Counted from the stretch's first letter, positions 42,170-52,000 are shown. The stretch is DNA of 64,000 nucleotides from Bacteroidales bacterium (GCA_004554455.1 SFMG01000002.1:76093-140092); one strand, 5' to 3'. Made by a program: numbers and translations. The notes: generated from the sequence alone by a model not told the origin.

Positions 42170-42190
42170 ACTTTGGTTGTTTTTGAATAT

Positions 42191-42220
42191 TTAAAAAACC
42201 GCCCGGAATCTCCGGACGGT
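42191..42220 (-). terminator. Terminator behind secG
   Basis: Minus strand ACCGTCCGGA, loop GAT, TCCGGGCGGT (one G-U pair), then TTTTTT. It lies between secG and clpB. No consensus promoter was seen between it and the clpB start 21 bases on, so clpB may depend on read-through or another sigma factor. Confidence 0.85.
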
Positions 42221-42257
42221 CCTATTCGAATCAAAGTATGTTCCAGTGCCGCGGGAC

Positions 42258-42270
42258 TGACAGAATGTCA
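42258..42270. promoter_or_regulatory. Palindrome TGACA-N3-TGTCA upstream of clpB
   Basis: A perfect 5-bp inverted repeat between the secG stop and its terminator, 88 bases upstream of clpB. It could be an operator. It matches neither CIRCE nor HAIR. Weak evidence. Confidence 0.25.
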
Positions 42271-42292
42271 CTGTCCGCTGAACGCAGCCTTA

Positions 42293-42658
42293 TCACTTCG
42301 TGGTATCCAGTGCCTCTGCAGGAAGAGCCGGCTCGGCATCCTCGCCGAGGGTGAAATCAGGGCTCTCTTCAGCGGCTGCAGGAGCGGCAGCGGCCTCGGT
42401 AACCTCTTTCTTGGTCACATCGCGCTTGCCTCCGGCCACGAAAGCGGAAGAGATGGAGAGAACGAAAATGACCACGCAGAGACCCCAGGTGATCTTCTCG
42501 AGAATGTCAGCGGTCTGACGGACGCCGAAGGTCTGGTTGCCGGCTGCAAAATTGCTGGCAAGTCCGCCGCCCTTTCCGTTCTGAAGCAGCACTACGAGGG
42601 TGATCAGTATGGATGCAATGATCACCAGCACTGTCAGGATAATAAAAATTGCGTTCAT
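42293..42658 (-). CDS. secG: Preprotein translocase subunit SecG
   Basis: A 121-residue protein with two transmembrane helices (FIILTVLVIIASILITLVVLL and ITWGLCVVIFVLSISSAFVA) around the conserved QNGKGGGLASNFAAG loop. An acidic Ala/Glu/Pro tail follows, as in other Bacteroidota. It stimulates SecYEG. Last gene of the sigma-54 activator-lptE-TPR-secG operon, with a strong terminator behind it. Confidence 0.95.
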   Translation of the reverse strand: MNAIFIILTVLVIIASILITLVVLLQNGKGGGLASNFAAGNQTFGVRQTADILEKITWGLCVVIFVLSISSAFVAGGKRDVTKKEVTEAAAAPAAAEESPDFTLGEDAEPALPAEALDTTK

Positions 42659-42675
42659 AGTATGTTTTCTTTTAT

Positions 42676-43233
42676 TTATTCGATTTTATCGATAAGGGCT
42701 GCAAAGTAAGCACTTTTTTCCGGATATGCCAAAATAAGTTTCGAATATATCTGCCTGGCTTCCTCGGGATAGCCCTGCTCGAGGTAGATGCGGGCCAGGG
42801 TCTCGGTACATATCTCCACGGACTGCGCATCTATGTGGCTCTCCCTGTATTCCTCTGTCCTGCCCAGTCCGGCGAGTATGGCCCTGTCCTCGCTGCGGCT
42901 AACCTTCGCATAGTCCTCGGTAGAGAAATAGTCAGCCCCTGCAACCCTCGGCCGGGACGGCTGCGGAGCCGGAGTCCCGACGCAGAGGCGCATCAGCTCG
43001 GATATGCCGCTGTCGGAGCAGTCCGGCGACTCGCCACGGCGCAGCAGAGGCAGCATCAGCTTCCTGTCGGCAAGGAAAAGCGCGGCTGCGGCAGCGTCCC
43101 TCTCGCTCAGGCCTCCTATGCTCTCCATACTGCGGCACAGTTCCTTTCTGGCCAGGGCGAACCAGGGATATATGCCTACAATGCCGGAGAGTTCCTCGAG
43201 TTTCAGTTTCTTTATGTCCATCGTTCCTGCCAT
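42676..43233 (-). CDS. TPR-like protein between lptE and secG
   Basis: A 185-residue cytoplasmic-looking protein. The N-terminal half (KLEELSGIVGIYPWFALARKEL) is helical and the C-terminal end (ICTETLARIYLEQGYPEEARQIYSKLILAYPEKS) is a TPR unit. Proteins like this between lptE and secG are typical of Bacteroidales. The function is unknown. The gaps are 4 bases to lptE and 17 to secG. Confidence 0.8.
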   Translation of the reverse strand: MAGTMDIKKLKLEELSGIVGIYPWFALARKELCRSMESIGGLSERDAAAAALFLADRKLMLPLLRRGESPDCSDSGISELMRLCVGTPAPQPSRPRVAGADYFSTEDYAKVSRSEDRAILAGLGRTEEYRESHIDAQSVEICTETLARIYLEQGYPEEARQIYSKLILAYPEKSAYFAALIDKIE

Positions 43234-43237
43234 AAGA

Positions 43238-43762
43238 CTACCATTGTGCCACTGTGGCGTTGAATATGTCCTCTACCAGCTTCTCTATGATCTCCTCGCA
43301 GAGGGAGGACTCCACTGCATCGAGGGATTGGGTCGAGTCGTAGTCGGAATAGGCGGAGAAACTCTGCTCCACATCATCCTCCGGGTACTTCCTGTTGGTG
43401 AAATATATCTTGACCGACACGGTGAGACGGTTCTGCGCGGCCACCTCGTTGGCAGTCACGGCAGTCGCCTTCACGTCATAGCCCACAATCTCGCAGCTGA
43501 GCTCCATGTCTCCGTCCATATCCACCTGCTCCAGCTTGGTTAGCTTGCGGTACTTTTCCTTGAGGGCCTCGGTGAGGTCGTTGCTCAGGGACGGATTCAC
43601 CTTCAGGGCCTTGTATTCCGCATAATTGATGGTTATGGTCTTTACGTCAGGCTGGATGGAAGTGCCTGAGAAAGAATATATTCCGCAGGCCTTTACAATA
43701 CAGGCCGCCGCGCAGAGCGACAGGGCCGCGCAGAGGAAGGATAGCGCTTTTCTCGTTTTCAT
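43238..43762 (-). CDS. lptE: LPS-assembly lipoprotein LptE
   Basis: A 174-residue lipoprotein. The signal ends at VKAC, and the mature part begins CGIYSFSGTSI, the signature of Bacteroidota LptE. It then shows the family's alternating helices and strands (VKTITINYAEYK, LSNDLTEALKEKYRKLTKLE). It plugs the LptD barrel that inserts LPS in the outer membrane. It overlaps the upstream sigma-54 activator gene by 4 bases; this gene pair recurs in the phylum. Confidence 0.9.
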   Translation of the reverse strand: MKTRKALSFLCAALSLCAAACIVKACGIYSFSGTSIQPDVKTITINYAEYKALKVNPSLSNDLTEALKEKYRKLTKLEQVDMDGDMELSCEIVGYDVKATAVTANEVAAQNRLTVSVKIYFTNRKYPEDDVEQSFSAYSDYDSTQSLDAVESSLCEEIIEKLVEDIFNATVAQW

Positions 43763-44967
43763 AACTGGTCTTTATGGGTTTTTATCCAGCGATAAAGGCT
43801 GCGTTCGGAAATTCCGAGGGCCTCCGCGGCCGCCTTCTTAGTAGGGTATTCCCTGAGGGCCATGCGTATCTGTTCATCCTTGGCCGCCAGCAGGTTGAGG
43901 CTGGCCTCCTCTTCGCTCCGGGACTCTCCGTCCTGCTCGTCGGGCTGCTCGTCGTAGTCCGCCGGAGCCGGAGAAGGCTTCAGCAGAGGAGTCGCGTGGG
44001 CCGCAGGGGCGGAAGTTCCGTAAACCTTGGCCTTCAGGTCCTCTATGTCCTGCTTGAGCGAGAGTATCATCTTTATCATTATCTCCCTGTCCTCGTCCGA
44101 AATGGAATCCTGGGAGGACTTGGAGGATGGCACAGGAAGGGTGGTTGTCTCATCCTTGGGGATATACTGCAGAAGCGTTGCGGCATCGATTTCCACGCGG
44201 CCGCTGCCCGGAGTCATCCTCGCCGTCTCCAGCATGGACACGGTCTCGGCTATGCTTTTGAGCTGACGCACGTTGCCCGGCCAGCGATAGGACTTCAGCA
44301 GTTCGGTGGCATCCTCGGTCAGACGGATGCCGTTGCGGCTGTACTTATCCGTGAAATCCGAAGCGAACTTCCTGAACAGCAGAGGAATGTCTTCCTTTCT
44401 CTCCCTCAGGGAAGGCAGTTCTATCTGAATGGTGTTGATACGGTAATAAAGGTCGGGGCGGAACTTACCCACCGACACCGCGTGCATAAGGTTGCGGTTG
44501 GTTGCGGCAATCACACGCACATCCGTCTTGAGCACCTTGGAGGAGCCCACGCGAATGAATTCGCCGGACTGAAGGACCCTGAGCAGCTTCGCCTGGGAGG
44601 AGAGAGGCAGCTCGCCAATCTCGTCGAGGAAGAGGGTGCCTCCGTCCGCCTCTTCGAAATAGCCCTTCCTGGTATCGACGGCGCCCGTAAAGGCACCCTT
44701 TTCGTGGCCGAAGAGCTCGGAATCTATGGTGCCTTCGGCAATGGCCCCGCAGTTCACGGCGAAATATTTCCCGTTGCGGCGGGGACTGTTCTGATGTATT
44801 ATGCGCGGAATCACATCCTTGCCGGATCCGCTTTCACCGAATATGAGCACGGTGAGGTCGTCGGCAGGGGCCACGGTAACCGCCACGCTGAGGGCGCGGT
44901 TCAGGGCGGGATCATTGCCGACTATATCGTACTTGTTTTTAAGTGCGTTGAGTTCTCTTTCATCCAT
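43759..44967 (-). CDS. Sigma-54-dependent transcriptional activator without receiver domain
   Basis: A 402-residue enhancer-binding protein. The AAA+ domain starts almost at the N terminus: Walker A GESGSGKD (44-51), GAFTGA near 90 (sigma-54 contact), Walker B GGTLFLDEIGELP and the arginine-finger segment. A variable linker leads to a C-terminal Fis-type HTH (KKAAAEALGISERSLYRWI). No receiver, GAF or PAS domain is present, so any signal must come from elsewhere. The frame is open to 45012, but MDERELNAL at 44967 is preferred: the -7 box (44976-44983) lies just upstream. It leads the lptE-TPR-secG operon. Confidence 0.9.
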   Translation of the reverse strand: MDERELNALKNKYDIVGNDPALNRALSVAVTVAPADDLTVLIFGESGSGKDVIPRIIHQNSPRRNGKYFAVNCGAIAEGTIDSELFGHEKGAFTGAVDTRKGYFEEADGGTLFLDEIGELPLSSQAKLLRVLQSGEFIRVGSSKVLKTDVRVIAATNRNLMHAVSVGKFRPDLYYRINTIQIELPSLRERKEDIPLLFRKFASDFTDKYSRNGIRLTEDATELLKSYRWPGNVRQLKSIAETVSMLETARMTPGSGRVEIDAATLLQYIPKDETTTLPVPSSKSSQDSISDEDREIMIKMILSLKQDIEDLKAKVYGTSAPAAHATPLLKPSPAPADYDEQPDEQDGESRSEEEASLNLLAAKDEQIRMALREYPTKKAAAEALGISERSLYRWIKTHKDQL

Positions 44968-44975
44968 AACGCCTG

Positions 44976-44983
44976 CAAAGTTA
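44976..44983 (-). promoter_or_regulatory. -7 box of the sigma-54 activator gene (near-leaderless)
   Basis: TAACTTTG on the minus strand, 8 bases before the ATG at 44967. The predicted leader is 0-4 bases. No -33 match was found. Confidence 0.4.
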
Positions 44984-45034
44984 TGATTTTTGCTGAATTT
45001 AACATTCTGCAACCCGATATATTAAAAATATGCC

Positions 45035-45052
45035 TATATTTGCACACGTGTG
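45035..45052 (+). promoter_or_regulatory. -7 box and start-site palindrome of the OmpA/TPR lipoprotein gene
   Basis: TATATTTG (45035-45042) is followed at once by the perfect 10-bp palindrome CACACGTGTG (45043-45052), which covers the predicted start site. The leader is about 70 bases. No -33 match was found. Confidence 0.5.
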
Positions 45053-45120
45053 TAATTTTCCCTTCCGTGGGAATAAAACATTGACAGAATAGTTATAAAC
45101 CATTTTAATATCTACACAAA

Positions 45121-46764
45121 ATGAAGAAAAGTATCAGACTTTTTTCCGCAGCCGTTCTCGGCGCAGCTGCAATCGCCTGCAGCTCCCCTGAGAAAATGGC
45201 AGAGCAGGCAGAGAACGTTCTCGTTTCCTGCGATCCTGCTGTCCTCGAAGTGAAAGCCGGTGTCATCGACGCAAATGTCACCGTCACCTATCCTGCCGAT
45301 TACTTCCATCCAAAGGCCATACTCGAGGTTATTCCTGTCATCGTTTACGATGGCGGCGAGGCCAAGATGGAGTCCTACTTCTTCCAGGGAACCAAGGTTG
45401 AAGACAACTACGAGGTTGTTCCTGAGGAGGGTGCTACCATCACCAAACCTGTACACTTCGAATATGCCGAGGGTATGGAGAACTGCCACCTTGAGCTTCG
45501 CGGCGTCGTGAAGTACAAAGCTGACAAGACCGACCTCCCTACCAAGAAAGTTGCCGACGGTGCCAACACCACCTATATGCTCGTAAAGAAGGATGCAAAG
45601 GCTGCCGTTGATTTCAAGGCCGACAACTATCAGGAGACCATTCCTATGCCGGTTGAGGGACAGATCCTTTACACCATCAACAGCGCAAACGTAAGGAACT
45701 CCGAGATCAAGTCCCAGTCCATCAAGGACTTCCAGGCCGCTCTCGACGAGATTGCCGCCAACGAGCGCAAGACCCTTACCGGAACCGAGGTTGTCGCTTA
45801 CGCTTCACCTGACGGTGGCGAGGAGCTCAACACCAAGCTTTCCGACAAGCGTGCAAAGAGCGCCGAGAAGGCATTCAACAAGGTTACCAAGGGCAAAGAG
45901 ACCGGTGAGACCAGCGTCAAGAGCGTAGGTCAGGACTGGGAAGGCTTCCAGGAGCTTGTTGCCGCTTCCGACATCGAGGACAAGGACCTCATCATCCGCG
46001 TTCTTTCCATGTACAGCGATCCTGCAGTGCGTGAGAATGAGATCAAGAACATGTCTGCCGTTTACAAGACTCTTGCAGACGAGGTTCTCCCTCAGCTCCG
46101 CCGCGGCCGCTTCATCGCCAACTGCGAGTACCAGAACTACACCGGCGAGGAGCTTATCAAGCTCGTTGACGAGAACATCGACGTACTCGACGAAGAGGCT
46201 CTCCTCCGCGCCGCCACTCTCGTGAAGGAGCCTGCCGACAAGGAGGCTATCTACAAGAAGGCAGTCGAGAAGTACAACAGCAACCGTGCACAGTACAACC
46301 TCGCAGTCGTTTACATCAACGAGGGTAAGTTCGAAAAGGCTGACAAGGCTCTCGACAAGTGCGAGCAGGATGCCGACTGGAACAACGCCAAGGGTGTCGT
46401 AGCACTCAACACCGGTGACGAGGCTGCTGCAAGCAAGTACTTCGCCGCTGCCGGCAACGCTACCGCAAAGGCCAACGAGGCCGTTGTCGATATCCTCAAC
46501 GGAAGGTATGAGGCCGCTGCTGCCAAGCTCGCCGGCCAGAAGAGCTTCAACGCCGCTCTCGCTCAGGTTCTCGTTAAGAACTACGCTGCCGCAGAGGCCG
46601 CTCTTCCTGAGTGCGACTGCGCTTGCGTAGCTTACCTGAAGGCTGTCATCGCTGCCCGCCAGGGCAAGGCCGATGCCGTAAAGGCAAATCTCGAGGCCGC
46701 TTCCAAGTGCGAGAAGCTCGCCAAGAGGGCTGAGAAGGACATCGAGTTCGCACAGTACAGGTAA
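45121..46764 (+). CDS. OmpA-like and TPR-containing lipoprotein
   Basis: A 547-residue lipoprotein (MKKSIRLFSAAVLGAAAIAC, Cys20). A beta-rich N-terminal part precedes an OmpA-like peptidoglycan-binding segment (VVAYASPDGGEELNTKLSDKRAKSAEKAF, about 224-252; the family pattern is G-x-D with later LS-x-RA). A C-terminal TPR-like region follows (AQYNLAVVYINEGKFEKADKALDKCE). It probably tethers the outer membrane to the wall. Codon choice (ATC, CTC, GTT, AAG) is far more selective than in neighbours and resembles secDF and the ribosomal genes, which suggests high expression. It ends at a strong terminator. Confidence 0.75.
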   Translation: MKKSIRLFSAAVLGAAAIACSSPEKMAEQAENVLVSCDPAVLEVKAGVIDANVTVTYPADYFHPKAILEVIPVIVYDGGEAKMESYFFQGTKVEDNYEVVPEEGATITKPVHFEYAEGMENCHLELRGVVKYKADKTDLPTKKVADGANTTYMLVKKDAKAAVDFKADNYQETIPMPVEGQILYTINSANVRNSEIKSQSIKDFQAALDEIAANERKTLTGTEVVAYASPDGGEELNTKLSDKRAKSAEKAFNKVTKGKETGETSVKSVGQDWEGFQELVAASDIEDKDLIIRVLSMYSDPAVRENEIKNMSAVYKTLADEVLPQLRRGRFIANCEYQNYTGEELIKLVDENIDVLDEEALLRAATLVKEPADKEAIYKKAVEKYNSNRAQYNLAVVYINEGKFEKADKALDKCEQDADWNNAKGVVALNTGDEAAASKYFAAAGNATAKANEAVVDILNGRYEAAAAKLAGQKSFNAALAQVLVKNYAAAEAALPECDCACVAYLKAVIAARQGKADAVKANLEAASKCEKLAKRAEKDIEFAQYR

Positions 46765-46785
46765 TCCTGTCCTGAACCAATACAA

Positions 46786-46815
46786 AGCCGGCCGGTACTT
46801 CCGACCGGCTTTTTT
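46786..46815 (+). terminator. Terminator behind the OmpA/TPR lipoprotein gene
   Basis: AGCCGG (46786-46791) pairs with CCGGCT (46805-46810). An inner CGG/CCG pair closes a TACTT loop after one mismatch, and TTTTT follows. Confidence 0.88.
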
Positions 46816-46824
46816 ATTGCCAAA

Positions 46825-46857
46825 TTTGTTGTATCACAAGAAAAATTTATATATTTG
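46825..46857 (+). promoter_or_regulatory. Promoter of tRNA-Ser
   Basis: TTTG, 21 bases, TATATTTG (46850-46857). It lies 38 bases upstream of the mature tRNA. Confidence 0.75.
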
Positions 46858-46895
46858 CAGTCCCATTCGGAAGAAAGGGAATTCAGAACATACCC

Positions 46896-46985
46896 GGTGA
46901 GGTGGGTGAGTGGCTGAAACCACCAGTTTGCTAAACTGACGTACGGGCAACCGTACCACGAGTTCGAATCTCGTCCTCACCGCCA
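46896..46985 (+). tRNA. tRNA-Ser (GCT)
   Basis: A 90-base class II tRNA with a long variable arm (TACGGGCAACCGTA region). The acceptor stem GGTGAGG pairs with CCTCACC, the discriminator is G and the CCA end is encoded. The anticodon loop TTGCTAA gives GCT (serine, AGC/AGU codons). The outermost anticodon-stem pair looks mismatched (C-A). Confidence 0.95.
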
Positions 46986-46988
46986 CAA

Positions 46989-47022
46989 AACAAGGGGATG
47001 ACCGCAAAGGCCATCCCCTTAT
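46989..47022. terminator. Terminator between tRNA-Ser and the PD40 gene
   Basis: AAGGGGATG pairs with CATCCCCTT around an 11-base loop. It separates two convergent units. The T-tracts on both sides are weak. Confidence 0.65.
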
Positions 47023-47041
47023 TCATATATATCAGGTTTCC

Positions 47042-48862
47042 CTACTGCTCCAGTTCGGAGACGGAAACGCTCTCGAGCCCTGCATCGCGTATGAGGGCCT
47101 CGAGTTCCTCCGCCTCATCCTTGCGTTCGAAAGCAGAGACGACGAATAGAGTGATGCCCTCACGGGACGTAGTGCGAATTATGTCCTTGCTGCAATAGAG
47201 GCGTATGACCTCGGAAACGAAGTCCGGGAGCAAATCGCTTCCCGTGTTCACGTTTACCTGCCAGAATTTGCGGGTGGATTCAGCCGCCCTGGCTTCCGAA
47301 ACGGAAACGCTCTTTCCGTCGATGAAGGCCACTACGGAGGCGCTACGGAAACCTATGGACTTTACCGCATTGAGTTTCTCCAAGGCATCCGAATAGCGGT
47401 CGAACAGTCCCACGCAATAAAAATGGTTGCCGTTGGACCTGATAGTCTCATACACTGGAGAGAGGCCTCTGAGCTGACTCAGGGTAGCCTGTACCGGAAG
47501 GGTAATGAAATGAATCTGGTAAACGACTCCGGCCGGCAGTTTCTGATTCTCGGCATAGCGCCCCTCCGGAAGTATGCGGAAGGAATAGTCGAAACGCGGC
47601 TGCGTGACCTCGAATTCCATTTCCGGGACATCTCCGGGGTTCATCCGGGTAAAGGTGTAGGCGGCACTCTGGCTGACCACCTGACGGTCGGCCTTGGCCA
47701 GAAGCTTGTCCGGGTCTATGACCACACCCTTGAAGAGGAAATCCATCTCTATGCGCTGCAGCTCAGCCACCGCCTTGTCCAGACCGGCCGAAATGTACGG
47801 AATTAACTTCTCCCCCGAAATGATCTCGTCGGTCAGCCGCGCCCTCTCGTCCTCGTCCGTGCTGATGGCGAAGGTCTGACGCTTGGAGTCCAGTTCCTGC
47901 ACAAGAACGTTCAGGGAATCCCTGAGACGCCTTACCTGCGACATCTTGTCCATATAGCGCCTGGTATCCTCGTTTTCAGGCATATCCCCGGACACGGAAG
48001 CCCCGTTGTCGAGGTGCTCCCCGTCGTCGGAAGGCTGCAGGGACAGTATTTCTCGCAGACGGGCGGCGTCGCGCACTTCGCGGCCTATAGGAGTACTGTC
48101 ATATTCGAGGACATATACGCAGACGCTGTCTGCGGAGCACTCGCGGTTCGAAGCGAATATGGAATAGCGTCCGTCGGGACTGTCTATATACAGAAAGTCG
48201 TCATAAGGCGAAGAGAAGGGGAAGCCGAGGTTCTCCGGCGCAGCCCAGTCGCCGGTAGCCTCGTTCCAGCGGGAGACGTAGAGGTCATAGCCGCCGGCAC
48301 CGTATAGGCCGTCAGAGGCGAAATAGAGCTTGCTGCCGTCCGGGGAGAGCATAGGATATATCTCATTTGCGACGGAGGTCAGTCCCTCGTTTATTAGCTG
48401 CGGCGCCGACCACACGCTGTCCTTCAGCGCGCTGCGGTAGATATTGCGGAAGCCGGTAGCCCCGCGTCTTGAAAAATATATCTCCTCTGCCCCTTCCGGC
48501 ATCCAGGTGGCTTTCACATAAGTGTCTGGAAGGGAATCCAGCAGGTTTGGAAGCGGTCTCCACGACCTGTCCTCAAGCGGATAGTAAAGGAAAAAGTCCT
48601 CCCTCGAGAAAAGATGTTTCGCCACGACGACAGGCTCATTCACGAAGCCCGACATCACCGAGGCGTTCTCCGAACAGAGAAGCTTTGTCTGGAGGCGCTC
48701 CCTCTCCAGGGAATCGGCGCTGGAGGCAAGCAGGGAGTCATATATTTCCATAGCTTCCGTGAAGTTGCAGCTGCGGTGGAGGGAATCGGCCAGACGCTCC
48801 TGCGCAAATGCCGCAGCAGCCCACGAAAGCATAAGAAAAAATATTAAAAATCGCCTTTTCAC
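47042..48862 (-). CDS. PD40 beta-propeller and SPOR-like exported protein
   Basis: A 606-residue exported protein with a signal peptide (MKRRFLIFFLMLSWAAAAFA). A short TPR-like start (NFTEAMEIYDSLLAS) is followed by PD40 (WD40-like) blades (TWMPEGAEEIYFSRRG and NEIYPMLSPDGSKLYFASDG, GGYDLYVSRW), as in TolB-like and OmpA-partner proteins. A charged coiled coil lies near 300-345, and the C terminus has SPOR-like repeats (YCVGLFDRYSDALEKLNAVKSIGF, FWQVNVNTG, LFVVSAFERKDEAEEL). It probably acts at the envelope, with peptidoglycan binding. A TAAATTTG -7 box lies at 48890-48883. Confidence 0.75.
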   Translation of the reverse strand: MKRRFLIFFLMLSWAAAAFAQERLADSLHRSCNFTEAMEIYDSLLASSADSLERERLQTKLLCSENASVMSGFVNEPVVVAKHLFSREDFFLYYPLEDRSWRPLPNLLDSLPDTYVKATWMPEGAEEIYFSRRGATGFRNIYRSALKDSVWSAPQLINEGLTSVANEIYPMLSPDGSKLYFASDGLYGAGGYDLYVSRWNEATGDWAAPENLGFPFSSPYDDFLYIDSPDGRYSIFASNRECSADSVCVYVLEYDSTPIGREVRDAARLREILSLQPSDDGEHLDNGASVSGDMPENEDTRRYMDKMSQVRRLRDSLNVLVQELDSKRQTFAISTDEDERARLTDEIISGEKLIPYISAGLDKAVAELQRIEMDFLFKGVVIDPDKLLAKADRQVVSQSAAYTFTRMNPGDVPEMEFEVTQPRFDYSFRILPEGRYAENQKLPAGVVYQIHFITLPVQATLSQLRGLSPVYETIRSNGNHFYCVGLFDRYSDALEKLNAVKSIGFRSASVVAFIDGKSVSVSEARAAESTRKFWQVNVNTGSDLLPDFVSEVIRLYCSKDIIRTTSREGITLFVVSAFERKDEAEELEALIRDAGLESVSVSELEQ

Positions 48863-49011
48863 CGCAATCTATAAAGGACTGCAAATTTAAGAAATAATAC
48901 CATAAATGTGCCTCAAAACTTCTTATATCAGAAATAATTTGTAATTTTGTGCCCTATTTGCGGATTTTGGATTAAACCGGAAACAAACAAATCAATAATA
49001 AATCAAAAACT

Positions 49012-52000
49012 ATGCAGAACAAAGGTGCAATCAGACTCGTGGCCATACTCCTGCTTCTGGCCTGCATCTGGCAGCTTTCCTTCACCGCCGTTACCAAGAT
49101 TCAGGAAAACAAGGCGGAGAAGTATGCTGAGCAGATCGCTGCCCAGGCAGTGAATGACGACGAGTGTGCAATGATGTCAGAGGCCGAGAAGGCCGACTAC
49201 ATCGCTGAAGTCGCAAAGAGCAGCAACAGGGCGTTTATCGACTCCCTCTCGGCAGAGAAGGGCATATTCTCCTACAAGTCTGCCAAGGCAAAGGAAATCA
49301 ACCTCGGCCTCGACCTCAAGGGCGGTATGAACGTGATGCTCCAGGTGCAGCTCGAGGACCTCGTGAAGGCTCTCGCAGACAATAGCCAGGATCCGGACTT
49401 CACCGCCGCTCTCGCGGCTGCGAAAGCCAACAGCGTCACCAACCCGAGGAGCGATCTCATCACCCTCTTCCAGGAGGCCTGGTATGCCCAGACCAACGGT
49501 ACAAGGAAACTCAACGAGATTTTCGGTACCTATGAGATGAGGGACAAGATCAGCGCCGAGACCTCCGACGCAGATGTCATCAAGGTGCTCAAGGCAGAGG
49601 CCGAGAGCGCAGTGTCCAACTCCTTCCAGGTGCTCCGCAACCGTATCGACCGCTTCGGCGTAACCCAGCCTAACATCCAGAAACTCGGCAACACCGGCCG
49701 CATCCTCGTGGAGCTCCCGGGCGTGAAAGAGCCTGAGCGTGTGAGAAAGCTCCTCCAGGGAACCGCTTCCCTCGAGTTCTGGACAACCTACCTCAACAGC
49801 GAGATACTCAACCCTTATCTCGTGCAGGCCAACAAGACTCTCGCTGAGCTCCAGGCCGCAGGAAAGGCCGTGGCTGAGGAGAGCGCAGAGCAGACTGAAA
49901 ATGCAGACCAGAGCATACTCGACCAGGAAATAGCCGAGAGCGAGGCCGAAGAGGACGAACTCGCCGAGTACAATAGGCAGAACCCTCTCTTCGCCATCCT
50001 CCATCCTGCCGTCGATGCAAACGGAAACCCTATCAACACCGCTTGCATAGGTTATGCGAACTACGCTGACACCGCCAAGATCAACAAGATTCTGGCAATG
50101 CCTGAGATCGCCTCAATCTTCCCTCCTGAGTTCATCCCTATGTGGACCGTCAAGGCTTCCGAAGGCTTCGCCGACGGCAACACCTTCGAACTCGTGGCAA
50201 TCAAGTCCACCTCCCGTGATGGAAAGGCACCTCTTGACGGCGCATCCATCACCGACGCCCGCGCCCAGCTGGGCAGCCGCGGCCGCGCCGAGTACGAGGT
50301 TTCGATGACCATGAACGCCGAGGGTGCAAACACCTGGGCACGTCTGACCAAGGACAACATCGGAAGGCAGGTAGCCATAGTCCTCGACGGAATGGTTTAC
50401 TCCTACCCTACCGTACAGAGCGAGATCAGCGGAGGCAGCTCCCAGATCACTGGCAACTTCAGCGAGGAAGAGGCATCCGACCTTGCAAACGTGCTGAAGT
50501 CAGGTAAGCTTCCGGCTCCGGCTACCATCGTTCAGGAGCAGGTTGTGGGTCCTTCCCTCGGAAGCCAGTCCATCAATGCCGGACTCATTTCCTTCCTCAT
50601 CGCATTCTGCCTCGTACTTATCTATATGGTATGCTTCTACCAGGGTGCCGGTCTCGTGGCTGACGTTGCCCTGCTGTGCAACGTGGTGCTCCTCTTCGGA
50701 TCCCTCGTTTCCTTCGGAGCCGTCCTCACCCTCCCGGGTATTGCAGGTCTCGTCCTGACCCTCGGTATGGCCGTGGATGCCAATGTGATCATATATGAAA
50801 GAATCAAGGAAGAGCTCCGCGACGGCAAGGGCCTGAGCAAGGCAATCGCCGACGGTTACAGGAACGCCTACTCCGCCATCATCGACGGCCAGCTGACCAC
50901 CATCATTACCGGTCTGGTACTCTTCTTCTTCGGTTCAGGTCCTGTAAAGGGCTTCGCAACCACCCTTATCATAGGTATCATCACCTCTGTGCTCTCCTCC
51001 ATCTTCATCACCCGTCTCATAATCGACGACCGCGTAAGCAAGGGAAAGAGCATCAGCTTCACCAACAAGCTCACGAAGAACTTCCTCCAGAACACTCACG
51101 TGAACTTCATCAGCAAGAGGAAGATCACCTACATACTCTCAGGCTGTCTCATCCTCATCTCCATCCTGTCCATCTCCATCAAGGGCTTCACCTACGGTGT
51201 GGACTTCACCGGTGGACGTTCATTCGTGGTCAAGTTCGACCAGCCTGTACAGGTTGAGGAAATCAGGGCTTCCGTAGAGGCCGTATTCGATGAGGCCGCT
51301 GCAGCTGACGAGAGCGTCAAGGGCTCATCCCTCGAGGTAAAGCAGTTCGGTAGCGACAACCAGATGAAGATCACTACTTCATACAAGTACAACATCGAAA
51401 CCAGTGAGGTTGACGACGAGGTTGAGGCAATGCTCTACAAGGCTGTTGCAGGCTTCTTCGCACAGGATCCGGGCTTCGACGGCTTCCGCTCCACCCTCGA
51501 CAACCCTTACGGTATCATATCTTCCGACAAGGTGGGTGCAACCATCGCAAACGACATAAAGAGGGATGCCATCATCTCCGTGATTCTGGCTCTCATCGCA
51601 ATCTTCGCCTACATTGCCATCAGGTTCAAGAACTGGACCTGGGGTCTCGGCGGCGTCGTTTCCCTCGCCCACACCGCAATCATCGTGATCGGCTTCTTCT
51701 CGCTCTTCACCGGCATACTGCCGTTCAGCCTTGATGTCGATTCCACCTTCATTGCGGCAATCCTGACCATCATCGGTTACGCAATCAACGATAACGTGGT
51801 TATCTTCGACCGTATCCGTGAATACAGGACCAACCACCCTAAGGCAGAGCTCAAGGACAACGTCAACGTCGCTCTCAACAGCACGCTCTCCCGTACCATG
51901 AACACCTCCCTCACCACCCTGGTGACCATGCTTGCAATCGCAATCTTCGGCGGAGAGGTTGTACGCGGTCTGGCAGTTGCCCTCATACTCGGTATCATCA

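Noticed and set aside
40121..42300. Frameshifted or split clpB with the N-domain upstream
   Set aside because: Upstream sequence is a terminator and secG; no Clp_N-like coding sequence in any frame.
45043..45052. CACACGTGTG as a parS site
   Set aside because: It is a perfect palindrome, but the arms differ from GTTCCACGTGGAAC; kept only as a possible operator.
43774..45084. Plus-strand open frame of 436 codons opposite the sigma-54 activator
   Set aside because: Opposite strand shows Walker A, GAFTGA and HTH; this frame shows nothing.
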